Below are positions 24,911 to 36,835 of a stretch of DNA of 64,000 nucleotides, piece by piece; within the stretch, counting starts at the first letter, position 1, and the number at the start of each line of letters is the position of its first letter. The notes beneath the pieces are model-generated. The model saw nothing but the letters and a program-made list of their open reading frames with translations, was not told the origin of the DNA and ran no database searches. The DNA is from Locusta migratoria (lineage: Eukaryota > Arthropoda > Insecta > Orthoptera > Acrididae): the NCBI GenBank assembly GCA_026315105.1, contig CM048751.1, positions 340,736,649 through 340,800,648 of the forward strand, in the 5' to 3' direction. The translations under genes and the position numbers were made by a program.

Positions 24911-25212
24911 GAAAAGAGATGACTTACCAAAAGGACCGGCTCGTCGATAGAAACGAATAAAATCACACACAAACACACATACAAGCTTTCGTCACCACTG
25001 GCAGCTTCTTCAGGAAAAAGAGGAAAAAGGGGAGGAAAAAGGGAAGGATATGGGTTTTAAGGAAGTGGAAAAGGAGTCATTCCAATCCCAGGAATGGAAG
25101 GACTTACCTTAGGGGAAAAAAAGGAAGGTAAACAAATACACACACACTCAGACATATCGAAACACAAACACACCTAGCAGACATTTGTAAAAAGCAAAGA
25201 AGTTGGATATAT
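24911..25212 (-). mobile_element. PLE tail fragment, minus strand
   Basis: The reverse complement gives the usual tail: AAGGTAAGTCCTTCC, GGGATTGGAATGA, pyrimidine tract, CTGAAGA...GAAAGC (24987-25013) and GGTAAGTCATCTC at the end. Its first 40 bases recur at 25213. Confidence 0.75.
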
Positions 25213-25291
25213 GAAAAGAGATGACTTACCAAAAGGACCGGCTCGTCGATAGAAACGACGAGCCGGTCCTTTTGGTAAGTCATCTCTTTTC
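25213..25291. repeat. Perfect palindrome, 36-bp arms with 7-base loop
   Basis: Arms 25213-25248 and 25256-25291, loop ATAGAAA. The arms are PLE terminal sequence (GGTAAGTCATCTCTTTTC), so two tail ends are joined head to head. Confidence 0.95.
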
Positions 25292-25539
25292 TATTTTTAT
25301 TTTTGTTTATCCCACCGGGAAAGTTTCCATATATATATATATATATGGATTACCGTCCCCTTCCTTTCCCATTCCTTTCTTTCTCTCCTACCTGAAGAAG
25401 GAAAACAGTTCCAAAACCCTGTTTTATTTTCATCCTTTTTTCTTCTGTGTGTTAGTATCGGCGGTACAGCAAAAGGTAAGTACTGGCCAGCCAATCTCTC
25501 TCTTTTGAATAATAATTTATCATTTCTGTGGAGGATTTC
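25292..25539 (+). mobile_element. PLE tail fragment, plus strand
   Basis: Shows CTGAAGA at 25392 with a GGAA/TTCC stem, GTATCGGCGGTACAGC and GGTAAGTACTGG at 25475, like the tail at 42050. It runs to the SINE target duplication. Confidence 0.7.
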
Positions 25540-25550
25540 CATATTAATTT

Positions 25551-25652
25551 TGTCTGTTTGTAAATCTATCAGACTAAACTGCGTGGTCATCAGTCCATAC
25601 CTTACAAACTACTTAAACTAAGGGAAACTAACCTAAGGACAAACACACGCAT

Positions 25653-25695
<43 letters not shown>

Positions 25696-25785
25696 TGCCC
25701 CAGGGAGGACTCGAACCTCCGACAGCGAGCAACCGCGTGCTCTGCAGCGAGGTGTTTTAGTCTGCTCGGCCAGACCACCACGGCC
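25551..25785 (-). mobile_element. tRNA-derived SINE, minus strand, with target duplication
   Basis: The reverse complement starts GGGCCGTGGTGGTCTGGCCG (A-box region) and holds GGAGGTTCGAGTCCTCC (B box). A (TG)n expansion and the 3' body with GGACTGATGACCACGC follow. The 11-bp duplication CATATTAATTT flanks it at 25540-25550 and 25786-25796. This layout matches the abundant tRNA-type SINEs I know from Schistocerca. Confidence 0.9.
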
Positions 25786-25796
25786 CATATTAATTT

Positions 25797-26167
25797 ACTA
25801 GATATTTTGGAAGTTGGAAAAATATATCCTTAAAAAACAGGATGTGTAAGTTTTAAATAATTTTATAGTGACTTATCAGGCACTCCATGAGTGACAGACA
25901 GGACATTCAGACATGGAAAAGTCCACAATAATTCGAAATGTGTGTACTTGTTATTGCCAGGAAGACATTTCAGAACTGTGAAATGTACGTAATGCACAGA
26001 TTGTGTATTCCAGAGGGTTAAGTAAGGGTATTTTTTAGATCTATTTATTCTTTCAAACATTTAAGATCATGTAACTTGTCTACACATAATTTATATTTGT
26101 AGAAGATTCAAAAATCAGTACTTGAAGTCAGTTGCCATGCTTCATTTCTAACTATTCCTGATCAGCT
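25797..26167. other. No gene recognised
   Basis: AT-rich unclassified sequence inside the composite insertion. Confidence 0.4.
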
Positions 26168-26321
26168 TAAGAATAATACAAATGTAATCATTAACATGAT
26201 ATGTATATTCTCATGCCTTTGCTGTTGTGTTTCAGGTTTGTTAGGCAGACAGAATTTATCTATGGTAACAGCTAACACAGAAGATTACACGGTGTAATGT
26301 TTACATTTGTATTATTCTTAT
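26168..26321. repeat. Short inverted-repeat element (MITE-like)
   Basis: TAAGAATAATACAAATGTAA at 26168 faces its complement ending at about 26321, with arms of about 26 bp, one mismatch, and about 100 bases between. Confidence 0.5.
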
Positions 26322-26659
26322 GGTGAAGAGAGAGTGGAATTTATGAATCATGATTCATAGGAATAATCCCTTGTCCATAATAGAAAAACACAGAAGTTGT
26401 AGCATGAAGGCAGTGGTTATAGCTTCAGACATTGACGCAACACATGCTTTCCAGTCGGCTTTATGTAGCAGCTTTTAGATAAGACTTTAAATTTACGGAC
26501 ATTGTAGTAACACTAAACACTTACTAAATAAGAATGGAAATAACTAGGAAACTAACTGCAGAAATATAAAACAATTTTATTAAACCTATAATACAAATTT
26601 TACAAAATGTTTATAATAGCAATTAGATACTGGTACGATAATTCTGAATCACCATCACT

Positions 26660-26945
26660 TGATTCCTTGTTATTCAGTTTCTTCATACTACAGACCATCA
26701 TCTCTGGTACAATCTAGTGCATTTGATATCAAACATTTTTAAATCTGATTTGGAATCCACTTCCATGTATCAGTCACTGGCACACTTCTGCATTTTACAT
26801 GACCCGTCACTTTTTGAAAGGCAGTCAGAGTACATGTATTTAAGCTTGACCTTAAATGATTTATTGAAAGAGACGTCATGTGGTTGCTGAATTGACATCA
26901 TCTGGCCTATATGGCACACAACTAGAACTTTTTTTTCCACATACT
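26660..26945 (-). pseudogene. pogo/Tigger-like transposase C-terminal remnant
   Basis: One minus frame gives MMSIQQPHDVSFNKSFKVKL, resembling the LQPLDVSVNKPFK block of Tigger/pogo DDE transposases. Another gives VTDTWKWIP, then KCLISNALDCTRDDG, like the family's FLKC.ISNALDGTEDD end. The two are in different frames with stops. The rest of the transposase is not seen. Confidence 0.6.
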
Positions 26946-27740
26946 GGTAATAAATAAAATTTCTCTTGAAATCCTAGTGCTTCATTACAGTTCACACACC
27001 CCAGCACTTCACAAAATTCAACGAAATAATACGTGAAATCAGAATGAGGCAACTCGTGCAAGAATCCTAAAGCCTAAAGTACTGTTGTTATTTATGTAAA
27101 GAAATTTATTTTTGTTGCTACTAATATTTGAAAGGCGTCTACATTTGAAGTTGAGCAATACTACAGTTCTATTTCCTTCATTCGATGGTGTATTAAAATT
27201 CAATAGTCGAAAATAAGAAGGAAATTAGACTCGTGAGCACAAAAGTTTTAATGCCAGTATTTATGTTTATGCCTGTTAAGCACTGCTTATATTAGATGGG
27301 AAAAGTTACTTGTAGTGGCTCCTAGTGCCATTTTTCAGAACTTCGTTCACTTTGCCTCAATTTAAACTGCAGGCTTTGACACCAAAAACTGGAAAAAAGT
27401 GCTCTTTAGAGTTGGGTAAATACGCTACATTGTTTTCAAAATAGCCATGTAACTGCATAAGTTTTGTAGTTGTTTCACTTGAATAAATTCAAAGTGAGAT
27501 CTTTTGTTTTATGACGTCACGTCTTTCAGCAGATCTATGGAAAATGAACCAAATAAGGCAAATGTAAAATGCACTGTTATGCAAAGTAAACTACAACATT
27601 CATAACTAAAGTTTCCATATCACACTTTGAATTTGGGATTCGGTAGTATTCGGCAATTATGCTTGGAATCTCTAATCTGAAGCCAATGTGCTAGATTCAG
27701 CGAATAACAGATTTGACCAAACCACTCGGACACAACCCTA
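26946..27740. other. No gene recognised up to the right end of the composite
   Basis: AT-rich sequence, possibly original hAT-like element body. It ends with ACACAACCCTA at 27740. Confidence 0.4.
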
Positions 27741-27748
27741 ATTCCTAG

Positions 27749-28190
27749 CTCAATCTTTACTGGATGAAATTACTCCACCAAAGTAGTTTAAAACTAATTT
27801 ACTGGGCCTTCATATCTAATCGTAATACTGCTGATTCCACCATGATAGAACTTGTGACAAAGTACTCTTCTTTGTCTTGAAGGTATTAATTGCCTACTTC
27901 AACACTTTCATGATGTCTTAAAATGATGCAGAAATAAGGTAGATTGTATCTGACATTTTTTCCCACAACACCTAGAATTGTCTTTCATCAGCCCCCTAAA
28001 CTCCAAAATGTCCTTAGCAGACCCTATGTTGCTTCTATATTCATTTTCATATCCTGTGGCTCCTGCCCCTTGACCATTCCCACTGTAAGATTTGTGCTAT
28101 CCACTCTCTGCTGCCACCTATATCTGCCCAATAACTGGCTAAACATACCTGTGAAATGGAGACACACTTTGTAGTGTTACGTTGAACACT
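27749..28190 (+). pseudogene. PLE fragment, right half of the copy split by the composite insertion
   Basis: From 27950 the frame reads TTPRIVFHQPPKLQNVLSRP, then SCGSCPLTIP.VRFVLST. This matches the PR.AF..P.NLRN.LV...GSYPC...CKTC linker of the other PLEs. The frame joined across the target duplication is open (TLPFLAQSLLDEITPPK). Confidence 0.65.
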
Positions 28191-29080
28191 GCCACCTTCT
28201 TTTACGTCGACTTGAGGTATATACATATTAATTCAGTTGTTATTAGGCTGGACCAGAACAGAAACTGCCGCCAGAATCTATGTTTGTTGCAGATTCTGGG
28301 GGCGAAGGCCAGCGCACAGTAATCACAGATGGATATAATACAAAGACGTTTCTCCATGATTTAGGAATAACACTGGAAAAAAACAGTTGACTTCTTCTTG
28401 TTGATTTATATATGTGTTATTGGCACTATTGTAATATTATTCATTCATGGTTTAACTGATGTCCAATGTATTCGTCCATAAGGTGAATAAATTGATTTAA
28501 GAAGTTTCTCAAGAAAAACAGAGTTCTTCTCTATATTTTATTTATTGTGGACATCTTAAATTAAACATCAAGGATCAAGAAGAAGCTTATTCATTATAGT
28601 TACATGTTCTAGTAATGACAGAGGCACAGCCTAGGATGGATCTGTTAACTAAACTTTTCACAGCTACATTAGTTACTTGCTTAACCCGGCTGAGAGACTT
28701 TTAATATGAAATGTTTGTTCTTGCTATTTGAAGAAGAGATTTTAAACAGCAATGAGAACATTTCAATCTGTAAATTGTGAAATAGTATACAACTGCAGAT
28801 CCACCACGACAAGAAACATTTCAACATGTGAAAACAGTTATGACCCCAGTGCTTGTTTCACTAAAAATACCATCTAAATTCACCCTCCCGACACAAGATT
28901 CACAGAACTCTGCAGGTAGAAACTGGAATTACAACTTGTGATTGCTTCTACCACCACCTTGCCTAAATTTATGTTAATTACTTTGCATTTATTTTAAGTA
29001 ATTAGTCCTGTCTTCACTCTCCTCAGTGCTTTCTGTGTTTTATTTTTGGACCTGTCTGTTGATTCCCGCATCCTTTCCAT
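28191..29080. other. Unclassified intronic sequence
   Basis: Includes a small hairpin (CCGCCAGAATCT near 28270 facing AGATTCTGGGGGCG). It separates PLE coding and tail parts, so it may be another insertion. Confidence 0.35.
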
Positions 29081-29089
29081 TTGTCTGTC

Positions 29090-29360
29090 TAACAGGTATA
29101 ATGCCCTTAAGGCTTCCACTCTCAAGTCATGAACAACCCTTGTTCAATAATGTCTATCTTGCTTATTAACCATCTGGTAAGTCCTGTCCGACCTCAGGTT
29201 CTTGGTGAGTTTTCTGTGACCATCCCCATTTTCAAAACATCCTCACTTATTTTCCTTCAAATCCCTCCTCTTCCCTTCCGTTCTAACCTTCTGCCCCAAT
29301 AACAAGCCATTGTCTCTGAAAGTTTGCTCATTTTTCTCCCTTATATATGTTTATACCCTT
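29090..29360 (+). mobile_element. Old PLE 3' tail
   Basis: Shows TGGTAAGTCCTGTCC at 29175, a pyrimidine tract with CCTCCTCTTCCCTTCC, and TTCTGCC...TCTGAAAGTTTGC, a decayed version of the CTGAAGA...GAAAGC core. Confidence 0.55.
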
Positions 29361-29550
29361 GCCACCATTTTGTGCTTACATAATGTTAGATATCTAATCT
29401 AAGGATCCCCATTAGGTACAGACATTCAGAGTATGAGTTCAATTAAGTGTAGAATATTATTTTTTGGTGTTATTTGTAATTAATATACTATTCCCACAGC
29501 AACAATCTATATATTAATATCTATTAAAGCTATTATTTTACCATACTTAC

Positions 29551-29722
29551 TACACAACATTTGTAATAGGAACATGAAGCTTCCGCCCATCTAGTGTGTT
29601 GACTGTGATTGTTAAGCCTACTAGGGCATCAAGCAGTGATATATGAGCCACCATGATGAGGTCAGTTCCCTCCCTTCTGAATCTATCATGGGGCCGATCT
29701 TCAGTCACAAACATTATGTCAG
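29551..29722 (-). CDS. DNAJB13: DNAJB13-like exon 5: C-terminal domain I/II junction
   Basis: Residues 207-263 plus two bases. The acceptor is ATTTTTCAG|CT and the donor is TA|GTAAGT, phase 2. It begins (A)DIMFVTEDRPHDRFRREGTD, matching ADI.F...E..H..FRRE..DL of DNAJ class B proteins. It continues into the LLDAL.G.T..V.TLDGR.L..PI segment of C-terminal domain II. It is separated from exon 4 by 18.7 kb and from exon 6 by 29.4 kb of repeat-filled intron. Confidence 0.95.
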
Positions 29723-29844
29723 CTGAAAAATATGTCTTGTTTTAGGATACCATGCTCTAAATGTAAATTTATAACAATTTTGTAACAAAATATATGCTAT
29801 TTGATAATATAAATTAAGAAGAGAGAGAGAGCTCTATATTTTAT

Positions 29845-29927
29845 ATTCTTCAGTTCAAGTTAGTTCCAGTTTAAGTTAGTTCCAGTTAGTTCAGATGATT
29901 TAAATTTTACTCGATGTTAGTCAGTTG
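29845..29927 (+). repeat. 83-bp repeat, inverted partner at 33791-33873
   Basis: 82 of 83 bases match the reverse complement of 33791-33873 by eye. Similarity stops sharply at both ends. It lies 123 bases upstream of exon 5 in transcription direction. Confidence 0.85.
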
Positions 29928-30036
29928 AATATTTAATTATGTTAAATAAATTTAAGACGAAAAATTCCTAGCAGGAAAAATTAAATAGAAAAAATAGGCG
30001 AAGATTACTCACCAGGCGAAGGAGCACAGGTGTAAC

Positions 30037-30265
30037 AGGGATAAGGAGCCATTCCAATCCCGGGAGAGGAAAGACTTACCTTGACACAAGTACACCTAGG
30101 CAGACATACTGTAGAAAGGTAAGTCTTTCCCGGGATTGGAATGGCTCCTTATCCCCTTCCTTAAAACCCTCATCATTTCCTTTTCCCTCTCCTTCCCTTC
30201 TGCCTGAAGAAGCAACTGGGTTGCGAAAGCTTGCGTTTTTGTGTGTGTGTGTGTATTCATTTATT
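30037..30265. mobile_element. PLE tail foldback
   Basis: Arms at 30038-30082 and 30116-30156 (GGGATAAGGAGCCATTCC and complement) enclose about 32 bases. The plus arm continues into pyrimidine tract, CTGAAGA at 30204, a perfect GCAAC/GTTGC stem, GAAAGC and a (GT)n run. Confidence 0.8.
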
Positions 30266-32585
30266 TAAATAAATTTAAGAATCTTATAGACTTTATGCTA
30301 ATTTATTTAGCAGATTTGACTGTTACTGTCCAAAAGGTCATCTGTCTATTATTTAAAATGTAAGCAAGTGAGAAAAATGTGATTTTCAAACAACAGGAAG
30401 TTGAAGTTGGAATATTAACATATTATGAAAAGTTGAGATTGCTACTCACTGTAAAGATGACACAAGGAGCCACAGACAGGCACTATGAAAAGACAATTAT
30501 AAAACTTACCTTTTAACTAAAACCTTACTCAAAAATTATGTTAATAATATAACTGAAGAGATAGGGTTCCACTCTGGGTTGTATACCATCAGTGCTGGGC
30601 CAGGAACAAACTCCGATGGATTGACCATGATTGGAAGTTGTGCGGAGTATCTCCCAAAGTTGACTTACAAGTCAGGAACCTCTTTGAGGTAGAAGAATAT
30701 GGCACAAACTATTTCTGCACATGTTATGCTCAGAGGAAAATAGTCCCATGCTAGATGCAGCTCTTGTTATCAACCAGGACACTATCAGGCAATGAAGGCA
30801 AAGCTTGTAGTTATGGTATTCCAAATTTTCTCTATTTAACTAACTGTGGAGTATTTATGGACCTGTGAAGTGTTCCTGGAAATATGTACATCATGTTGCT
30901 CTGAAGACACTCAAGCAAGATCCAGGCAGACTGGGGTTTTCTTATGGATGAATAGGTGCGGAAACCACAGCCCTTTTTCTTAAGGGGCAGGGTGAAGAAA
31001 ATCCTGCATCCACTTTCCTACCATGACTGAAATGTGTAGGTGTGATAGGAAAAAGTAAGAAGTATCCATTGCAGATGATGTCTGGCTGACAGATGGGATG
31101 ATAATGCTGCAATCATTGCCTGTCTGTAAAAGGGACCCAACAATAGAAAGAGACTAAGAAACATAGAGACAATGTTTTTAATGACAGAAATTAGTCATAT
31201 CCAAAGAAAGAGAGAGTCAAAACTGTGAAGTTAATGTGAGGTCAAAGATATCCTCATTACCACTGATTTATCTGTATATGTATCCTGGCAATCAGAAAAT
31301 TACTTCAGGATTTGCATGTACTGTGTCCACAGAAATAATAGCATACAACTGGACTGAACATAATGATGTCCAACATCAAGTTGTGGTATGAAGTCTAAGT
31401 TGATAGTTCAGTTGCAGAGATCAGGCACAGTCCAGGGTCAGAGGCAGGTAGTGCTAGGTCTGAAAAATACTCAGTGGTTGGACTATGGCTGTAGTCAGTG
31501 CAAGTAACCCAAAATAGTTTTTAATGAAAACTTACTTGTTACAGGCCATGAGTTGGGCTAAGAACTGAGGCAGAAGTATACAGTGCCGACTATTTCAGTA
31601 CATGTGATGTGCAGAGAAAAATAGTCCTATGCTCACTGTGTCTTCTGATGTAGGCCAGGATGCTGCCAGACAGTGAAGGTATACTTTCAGTGGCAGCGTC
31701 CCAAATATCCCACATTGAAAAGCCTCATGGTATTTGTGGACATTGCAGGCCTGTATTCTCAGACCTGTTAACATTATGTTGCTCTGCAGATTCCTGAGTA
31801 GGAAATATATGGCACTTGTAATAGGCCAATCTGTGGAACAAAGCCAGATTTGGGTTACCATTAAATCTGTGCATGGTGGTAAAATGAATGGATAAGTGTC
31901 ATCTTTCAAACAAAATTTTATTTTTTCTGTTTTTGTTCTTTGTAAAGAGTAATTGTGTTTTATTGAAGAGTTATGACCAGCCCATGCTATGTTCTTACAC
32001 ATGCAGTTCTCATAATCAGTAAAACTAAAGGATGATGCCATTTTCAGGCGTTGCTGATGAAGATCAAGGTCCAGTGAGCAAACAGGCAAGAGTAAACTGG
32101 AACAGACCTCAGTATCTTTCAGCAGCTTGTTGGCCTATTCAGAGGTGCCTTCCGATCACTCTCTGTCACCCACAGCCTATTGATAGCCCCCTAGGCTTCA
32201 CACTTTGTACCATTATTTTCTGAATAAATCTGGCATACTCTCCAGTTTCTGAAAGTTTTTTAGTGTTCTTTTCAGTAATTTCACATACTTCCCTTTAGTA
32301 ATTTCATCCACTCCTCCGCCCACTTCCTGAGGTAGCCTTACCCCTAACTGTCTTGTTCTGTGTGGTATATGTATGCTTTTCATTTGCTGATGATTGTCAT
32401 GCAGTTCCATGGAAGAGAGCTGTCTTTGAGCCTTCATATCAGCTAATTATAAAATAATTTCTGGAGCCCAAGCAAGATAATCTTGCACACACACACAGTT
32501 TGAAAGTAACAACTGCGTGCATATCTACAACACTAGGACAAAGGATGATCTACACTATTCAAGGTTAAACCTACTTTCGGCACAG
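30266..32585. other. Unclassified, with an old direct duplication
   Basis: Segments near 30690-30930 and 31575-31800 share a divergent order of motifs (AAATAGTCC.ATGCT, CCAGGA..CT..CAG.CA.TGAAGG, ATGTTGCTCTG), offset about 885 bases. No gene is recognised. A repeat start near 30425 (GTTGAGATTGCTACTCAC) resembles the foldback family at 45690. Confidence 0.4.
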
Positions 32586-33542
32586 TGTAATGAAGCATGT
32601 TGGTTTTTATTTCCACATGCTTGCATTACTGAACATCCCAATACCATTGTTGCATAATAATAGATATGAATGTAATTAGTCTATTATCATTTCCTTTTCC
32701 AAAACTTTTGTTATTCTTTTTTCTAATGTGACTAGCTAAAGCTATTTTCTATTATTTGATGTCACAGAAGTGTGTCTAATTAGAAAATATTAATTACTTC
32801 CGGGCAGAGGTATATTAGAGTTCAGATAGTATGCTAATTAGTATTTCAGATAAAACTAAGTAAATTATTTTCTCATAATATTAAAGTAGGTATTACTGTG
32901 TTTCACAGGTAATGTTAGGAAAGCTTTGCTCTCATTAGTTTCTGTATAATTATGAAAGTATTGTTGATTAACCTATTTTATCAAATATGTATAGGAAGTA
33001 CTATTAATTTAACTGAGATCTGTATATTAATTTACTCAGTATTATTTACACTACTTTTTACTGTAGACAGTTGCATGTAATTGTTTACTTTGTTTACATT
33101 GTTTGGAAGATACTAGGATGTGTTTGCACCATGTAGTAGAGTATTGTTTCATCTGTGATCTGAGGCACAATCCATGCCAGTAGGGAATCTAATATGAACA
33201 GTATGTGAAATGTTCTTCAAGGTTATGCTTGCAGAAAGTGTATCTACCATGATTCATTGATATTTGTGCCACTCTGTACACCTCAAACTTTTGTATTCCA
33301 CAAAAGAACTGGGTAAATTTTTTATTATTGATGTGTGGAATGTACTTACTGGAGTGTAGGTAATATTATTAATGAGACTTGTGCACTGTCCACAAATGGG
33401 GACCACTGGGCACTAATGAATCATTAAGAGTGCTAAAGAACTGCAAGTCTGTTTTGTCCCATGAAATTTCAGCTGGCTGCTACCGAGAGCAAGAATCTAC
33501 GAGAACATCAATAAGCAATGAAATACGACCCGGTAAGGTACA
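32586..33542 (+). repeat. 5' LTR of element 2
   Basis: TGTAATGAAGCATG to AAGGTACA. It aligns along its length with 43921-45486 apart from the MITE and small indels. The PBS follows two bases later. It carries the empty MITE site ATTATTAATGAGACTTG near 33365. Confidence 0.75.
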
Positions 33543-33544
33543 TA

Positions 33545-33563
33545 TGGGGCCTTCCAGGTGAAG
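33545..33563 (+). other. Degraded primer-binding site of element 2
   Basis: TGGGGCCTTCCAGGTGAAG, alignable with TGGTGCCCCAGGTGAAG of element 1 at the same distance from the LTR. Confidence 0.55.
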
Positions 33564-35898
33564 AATTCAGCATTAATGACTGCATGAATTAGAAGTCATC
33601 AATGAATAAATACTGTAGCGTCCCAATATTTTGGTTAATTAATGGTAACACTACACTATATTTGCATTAAAATAATTTCTTTACCACACATAAATAAGTC
33701 ATTAAGATTTTTACAGAATTTTGTAGAGTTGGTATGCAAATAAAACACCAATTGTCTCAAATTCTTCTTTTATTCAGATTTAGCTTTATCCAACTGACTA
33801 ACATCGAGTAAAATTTAAATCATCTGAACTAACTGGTACTAACTTAAACTGGAACTAACTTGAACTGAAGAATAACTTCTTTTTATACAATCTTGACAAT
33901 ATGATGCAGTTATACAGTGCTGTTATTGTTTCATTACAATTAGTACTTCTTAATTACAATTAAAGTTGATGGTTACAGTTATAACGCTTTCAGTACCGGG
34001 AAACATTATGTTGAAGTATACAATACCAATCGCAACTAAGCCTTTCCTTATGCGTTATCACGAATTTAGTCATAAAACATTATAATATACAAGACTGTTT
34101 AATTGCGTCAATGACAAGATTTTTTAATATTATTTTGTTAAATTGATCCTGTATATAAAAAACATAGCATTAATATTGTGCAATAATACGTTGTTGCTAA
34201 TAATATTTCCAACTAACATTATCTGATGTCTTTCGTAATGTACTGACCTGACTGATATGCTTTGCTGACCTTAAAACTGTATAATTACTTTAATTTAGCT
34301 ATTATAAAAATATAAATAACCTGTCTACTGCTCTAGTTGTAAAGTACTTACAATCTTAATTTCCATTTTGTTTTTATATAAAATTACTTTCCTTATTATT
34401 GTGATAATTTTGTGTATATTTTCTTTATGAAAGATTCATTTATGTTCCACAAATAAGCTATTTAATATGTCACATTGCAACTGCCTTGTTCTAGAATGTT
34501 CTCAAAAATCGGATTGTATTAATATGCATGAATTGGCATGAACAGTTTCAGTCTTTAGTCTTTAGTTAGTCAAGTCTTAATCATGTAATGGAAGTCTTTA
34601 ATCTTTAGTTAGTCAACTCTGTATAATGTAATGGAAGTCTTTAGTCTTTAGTTAGTCAAGTCTGTATCATGTAATGAACAGTCTTCAACATGTCTTAGAA
34701 GTGTTCAGTCAGTCAATTCTGTGTATGATAGCCTTTGTGTGTGTGTCAATTATTTGATAATAAATAAGAAGAAACTTTGATCAACAACATTTACAATTCC
34801 AATGACTTTCAAGAACCTGCTGTTTTGATGATTATGTACAGGCGGTGTATAATATTTATTTATGAAACACAACGGTGTGTAACATTGATTTATAGTTCAA
34901 TTTTTCATCGATACATGTCTCTTGTATAACACGGACATTATTTCTTCCTGAGTTATTAATTACATACACCAGAAATTACTTAAAATGTTTATATGACATA
35001 ATCGAATTGTGACATTAATAATTATCTGGATATAAATTCAGAAATGTTCATCATCAGCACAAAAATATAGAGAGATGATTTTAAAGTTACACTTGTGATC
35101 TTCCCAACACACATTTTGGGTTTGAATTAATTTTTTATGGTTTTCATCTATGACAAAAGTATTAATTATAACAATGTAGTATTGATAGATCTTCTAGATC
35201 TTTCTGTATTGTTGACTGTTGATTTTCAATTAAACAATGATACTGATGCTAAATTCTTTAAGTGAATGAGCATCAAACTTTTCTTAAATGAAATAGGACA
35301 TGCTGCTGATACAGCTGTTTGAACTATGATAGGTCATGCTATAAATATATAAAAATAAATAGAATGAGCAGAGGACAGAACAATTGGTATAGGGTAGTTA
35401 CTTAAAGATTAGGTACTGGGCGGTAGATTAAAGGACGGAATCATAAGGTATAATTGAATAGATGTTTGTATTGTTACATTACAATATGAACTTGTGGATA
35501 ATGAGGTGTACATAGTCGTAATTGTGAAAATGAAAATACTTCATGTGGCACAGTGAACAGTAGGACAATCATTAGTGAAACACAAGAAAGAAGAATGTTA
35601 CTGTTTTTCGAAATAATCTGCAAAACTTTATCCTACAAATTTCAAAATTGTATCTTCTAATGTATAAGAAATCTATGAGTGTCAGCCAATAGAGCAAGGA
35701 GCAACACCGACATCATCATGGAAAAATCAGAATTCCGAGAGAGTTTGTAAACAGATGGGAAAAATTCCACCATGGCCTTTGAAATCACAGTAGCTGCTGT
35801 TTGAGTTCCTTGGACATGGTGTAGAAAGCAGTGTTGTACATCGCCAATTGCTGATCACTGCTGAGAAAAGTTCTAAGGTAAAGTTCTTAAAAATCAAC
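33564..35898. other. Long AT-rich leader of element 2
   Basis: 2.3 kb without coding signal. Holds the 83-bp inverted partner (33791-33873) and a 43-bp minisatellite (34549-34675). It probably contains unrecognised insertions. Confidence 0.4.
34549..34675 (+). repeat. 43-bp tandem repeat, three copies
   Basis: Units begin about 34549 (first slightly short), 34590 and 34633, around GTCTTTAGTTAGTCAAGTCT, with few differences. Confidence 0.9.
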
Positions 35899-36099
35899 CA
35901 TGGATAATAAATGTGAAAATGTTAGCCAGTTAGTGGACGACGGTCAGCAGAAAGCAAATGTTTATTACGAAAAGAAAGGAGTTTGTTTTGATAATGTGGG
36001 CAAAATTGAAGAAGAATCAGATACCATAGAACACAGTGGTTATAAATCTGAATTAGATTGATCTACATAAATTCAGTCTGATGTAAGTACGAGGCATGT

Positions 36100-36122
36100 T
36101 TTTTAAAGTAAGTACTGTTTTG

Positions 36123-36182
<60 letters not shown>

Positions 36183-36774
36183 CATGCTAAGTTATCTCGG
36201 TAATTTTACTTTTACATGAAACCTGTACCTTAATTTACTTTTCCACATAAACTCCATCAATATTGAGGCACTTGTCATAATGTTGTCCCAGTTTATGTTT
36301 TTAACCACTGCATCACAACTGTTTTGACTTCATCATCATCTTGAAGACGCTGGCCTCCCAGGTCAGGAACAGATGGTAGTCTCACCTTATTGTTCACCTC
36401 CTGCACCAAACTTTCATTAACAACCAAAAGCTCCCACTCCATTGTTCATCATGCACATTTGTGCAGCCATCTTTAATTGATCTCACCCACTTTCTTATCA
36501 TTCATAATATTTTCTCCATAAACTGCACAGATCTCATGATGAATATCAATAGCTTTTAGGTCTTTAGCACTAAGAAATCTTATAAGAGCCCGTACTTTAC
36601 AGTTGGCGGAACTCACGATTATCGGAGGCATCTTAAACATTACGTACACAATGTAAAACAATGAAGAATCAGACTGCAATGGCGTCAGTGCATAGACAAC
36701 AAATGTAGCTATCCAGTGTGCATGTGCAGAACGCTGACCACAGTTCTGCAGCTGTGTTGTGGCAAAATGGTACT

Positions 36775-36829
<55 letters not shown>

Positions 36830-36835
36830 CCCTTC
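36100..36835 (-). mobile_element. Internally deleted mariner with poly-A tracts at its ends
   Basis: The minus frame gives the N-terminal block VRALIRFLSAKDLKAIDIHH and ICAVYGENIMNDKKVGE (36630-36490). It then jumps to LGGQRLQDDDEVKTVVMQWL and HYDKCLNIDGVYVEK (36370-36240), the mariner C-terminus. The catalytic middle is missing. Left end: GGCATGTTTTTTAAAGTAAG. Right end: inner TIR GGTACTTATT, then A tract (36779-36827). Another A tract is at 36123-36180. Confidence 0.8.

Larger units (their letters stand above)
14465..27740. mobile_element. Composite hAT-like insertion, 8-bp target duplication ATTCCTAG
   Basis: ATTCCTAG occurs at 14457-14464 and 27741-27748. The left end reads TAGGGATGGGTTG and the reverse complement of the right end reads TAGGGTTGTGTCC. 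An 8-bp duplication and short TA.GG-type ends are hallmarks of hAT elements. PLE sequence on the left flank continues on the right flank, which argues for insertion. No hAT transposase is recognised. The interval is swollen by later insertions: PLE pieces, an LTR/gag element and a SINE. Confidence 0.65.

Noticed and set aside
25551..25785. tRNA gene on the minus strand
   Set aside because: A and B boxes are present but the cloverleaf is followed by a SINE body and target duplications.
34549..34675. CRISPR-like array
   Set aside because: The 43-bp units are contiguous with no spacers; it is a minisatellite in a eukaryotic intron.
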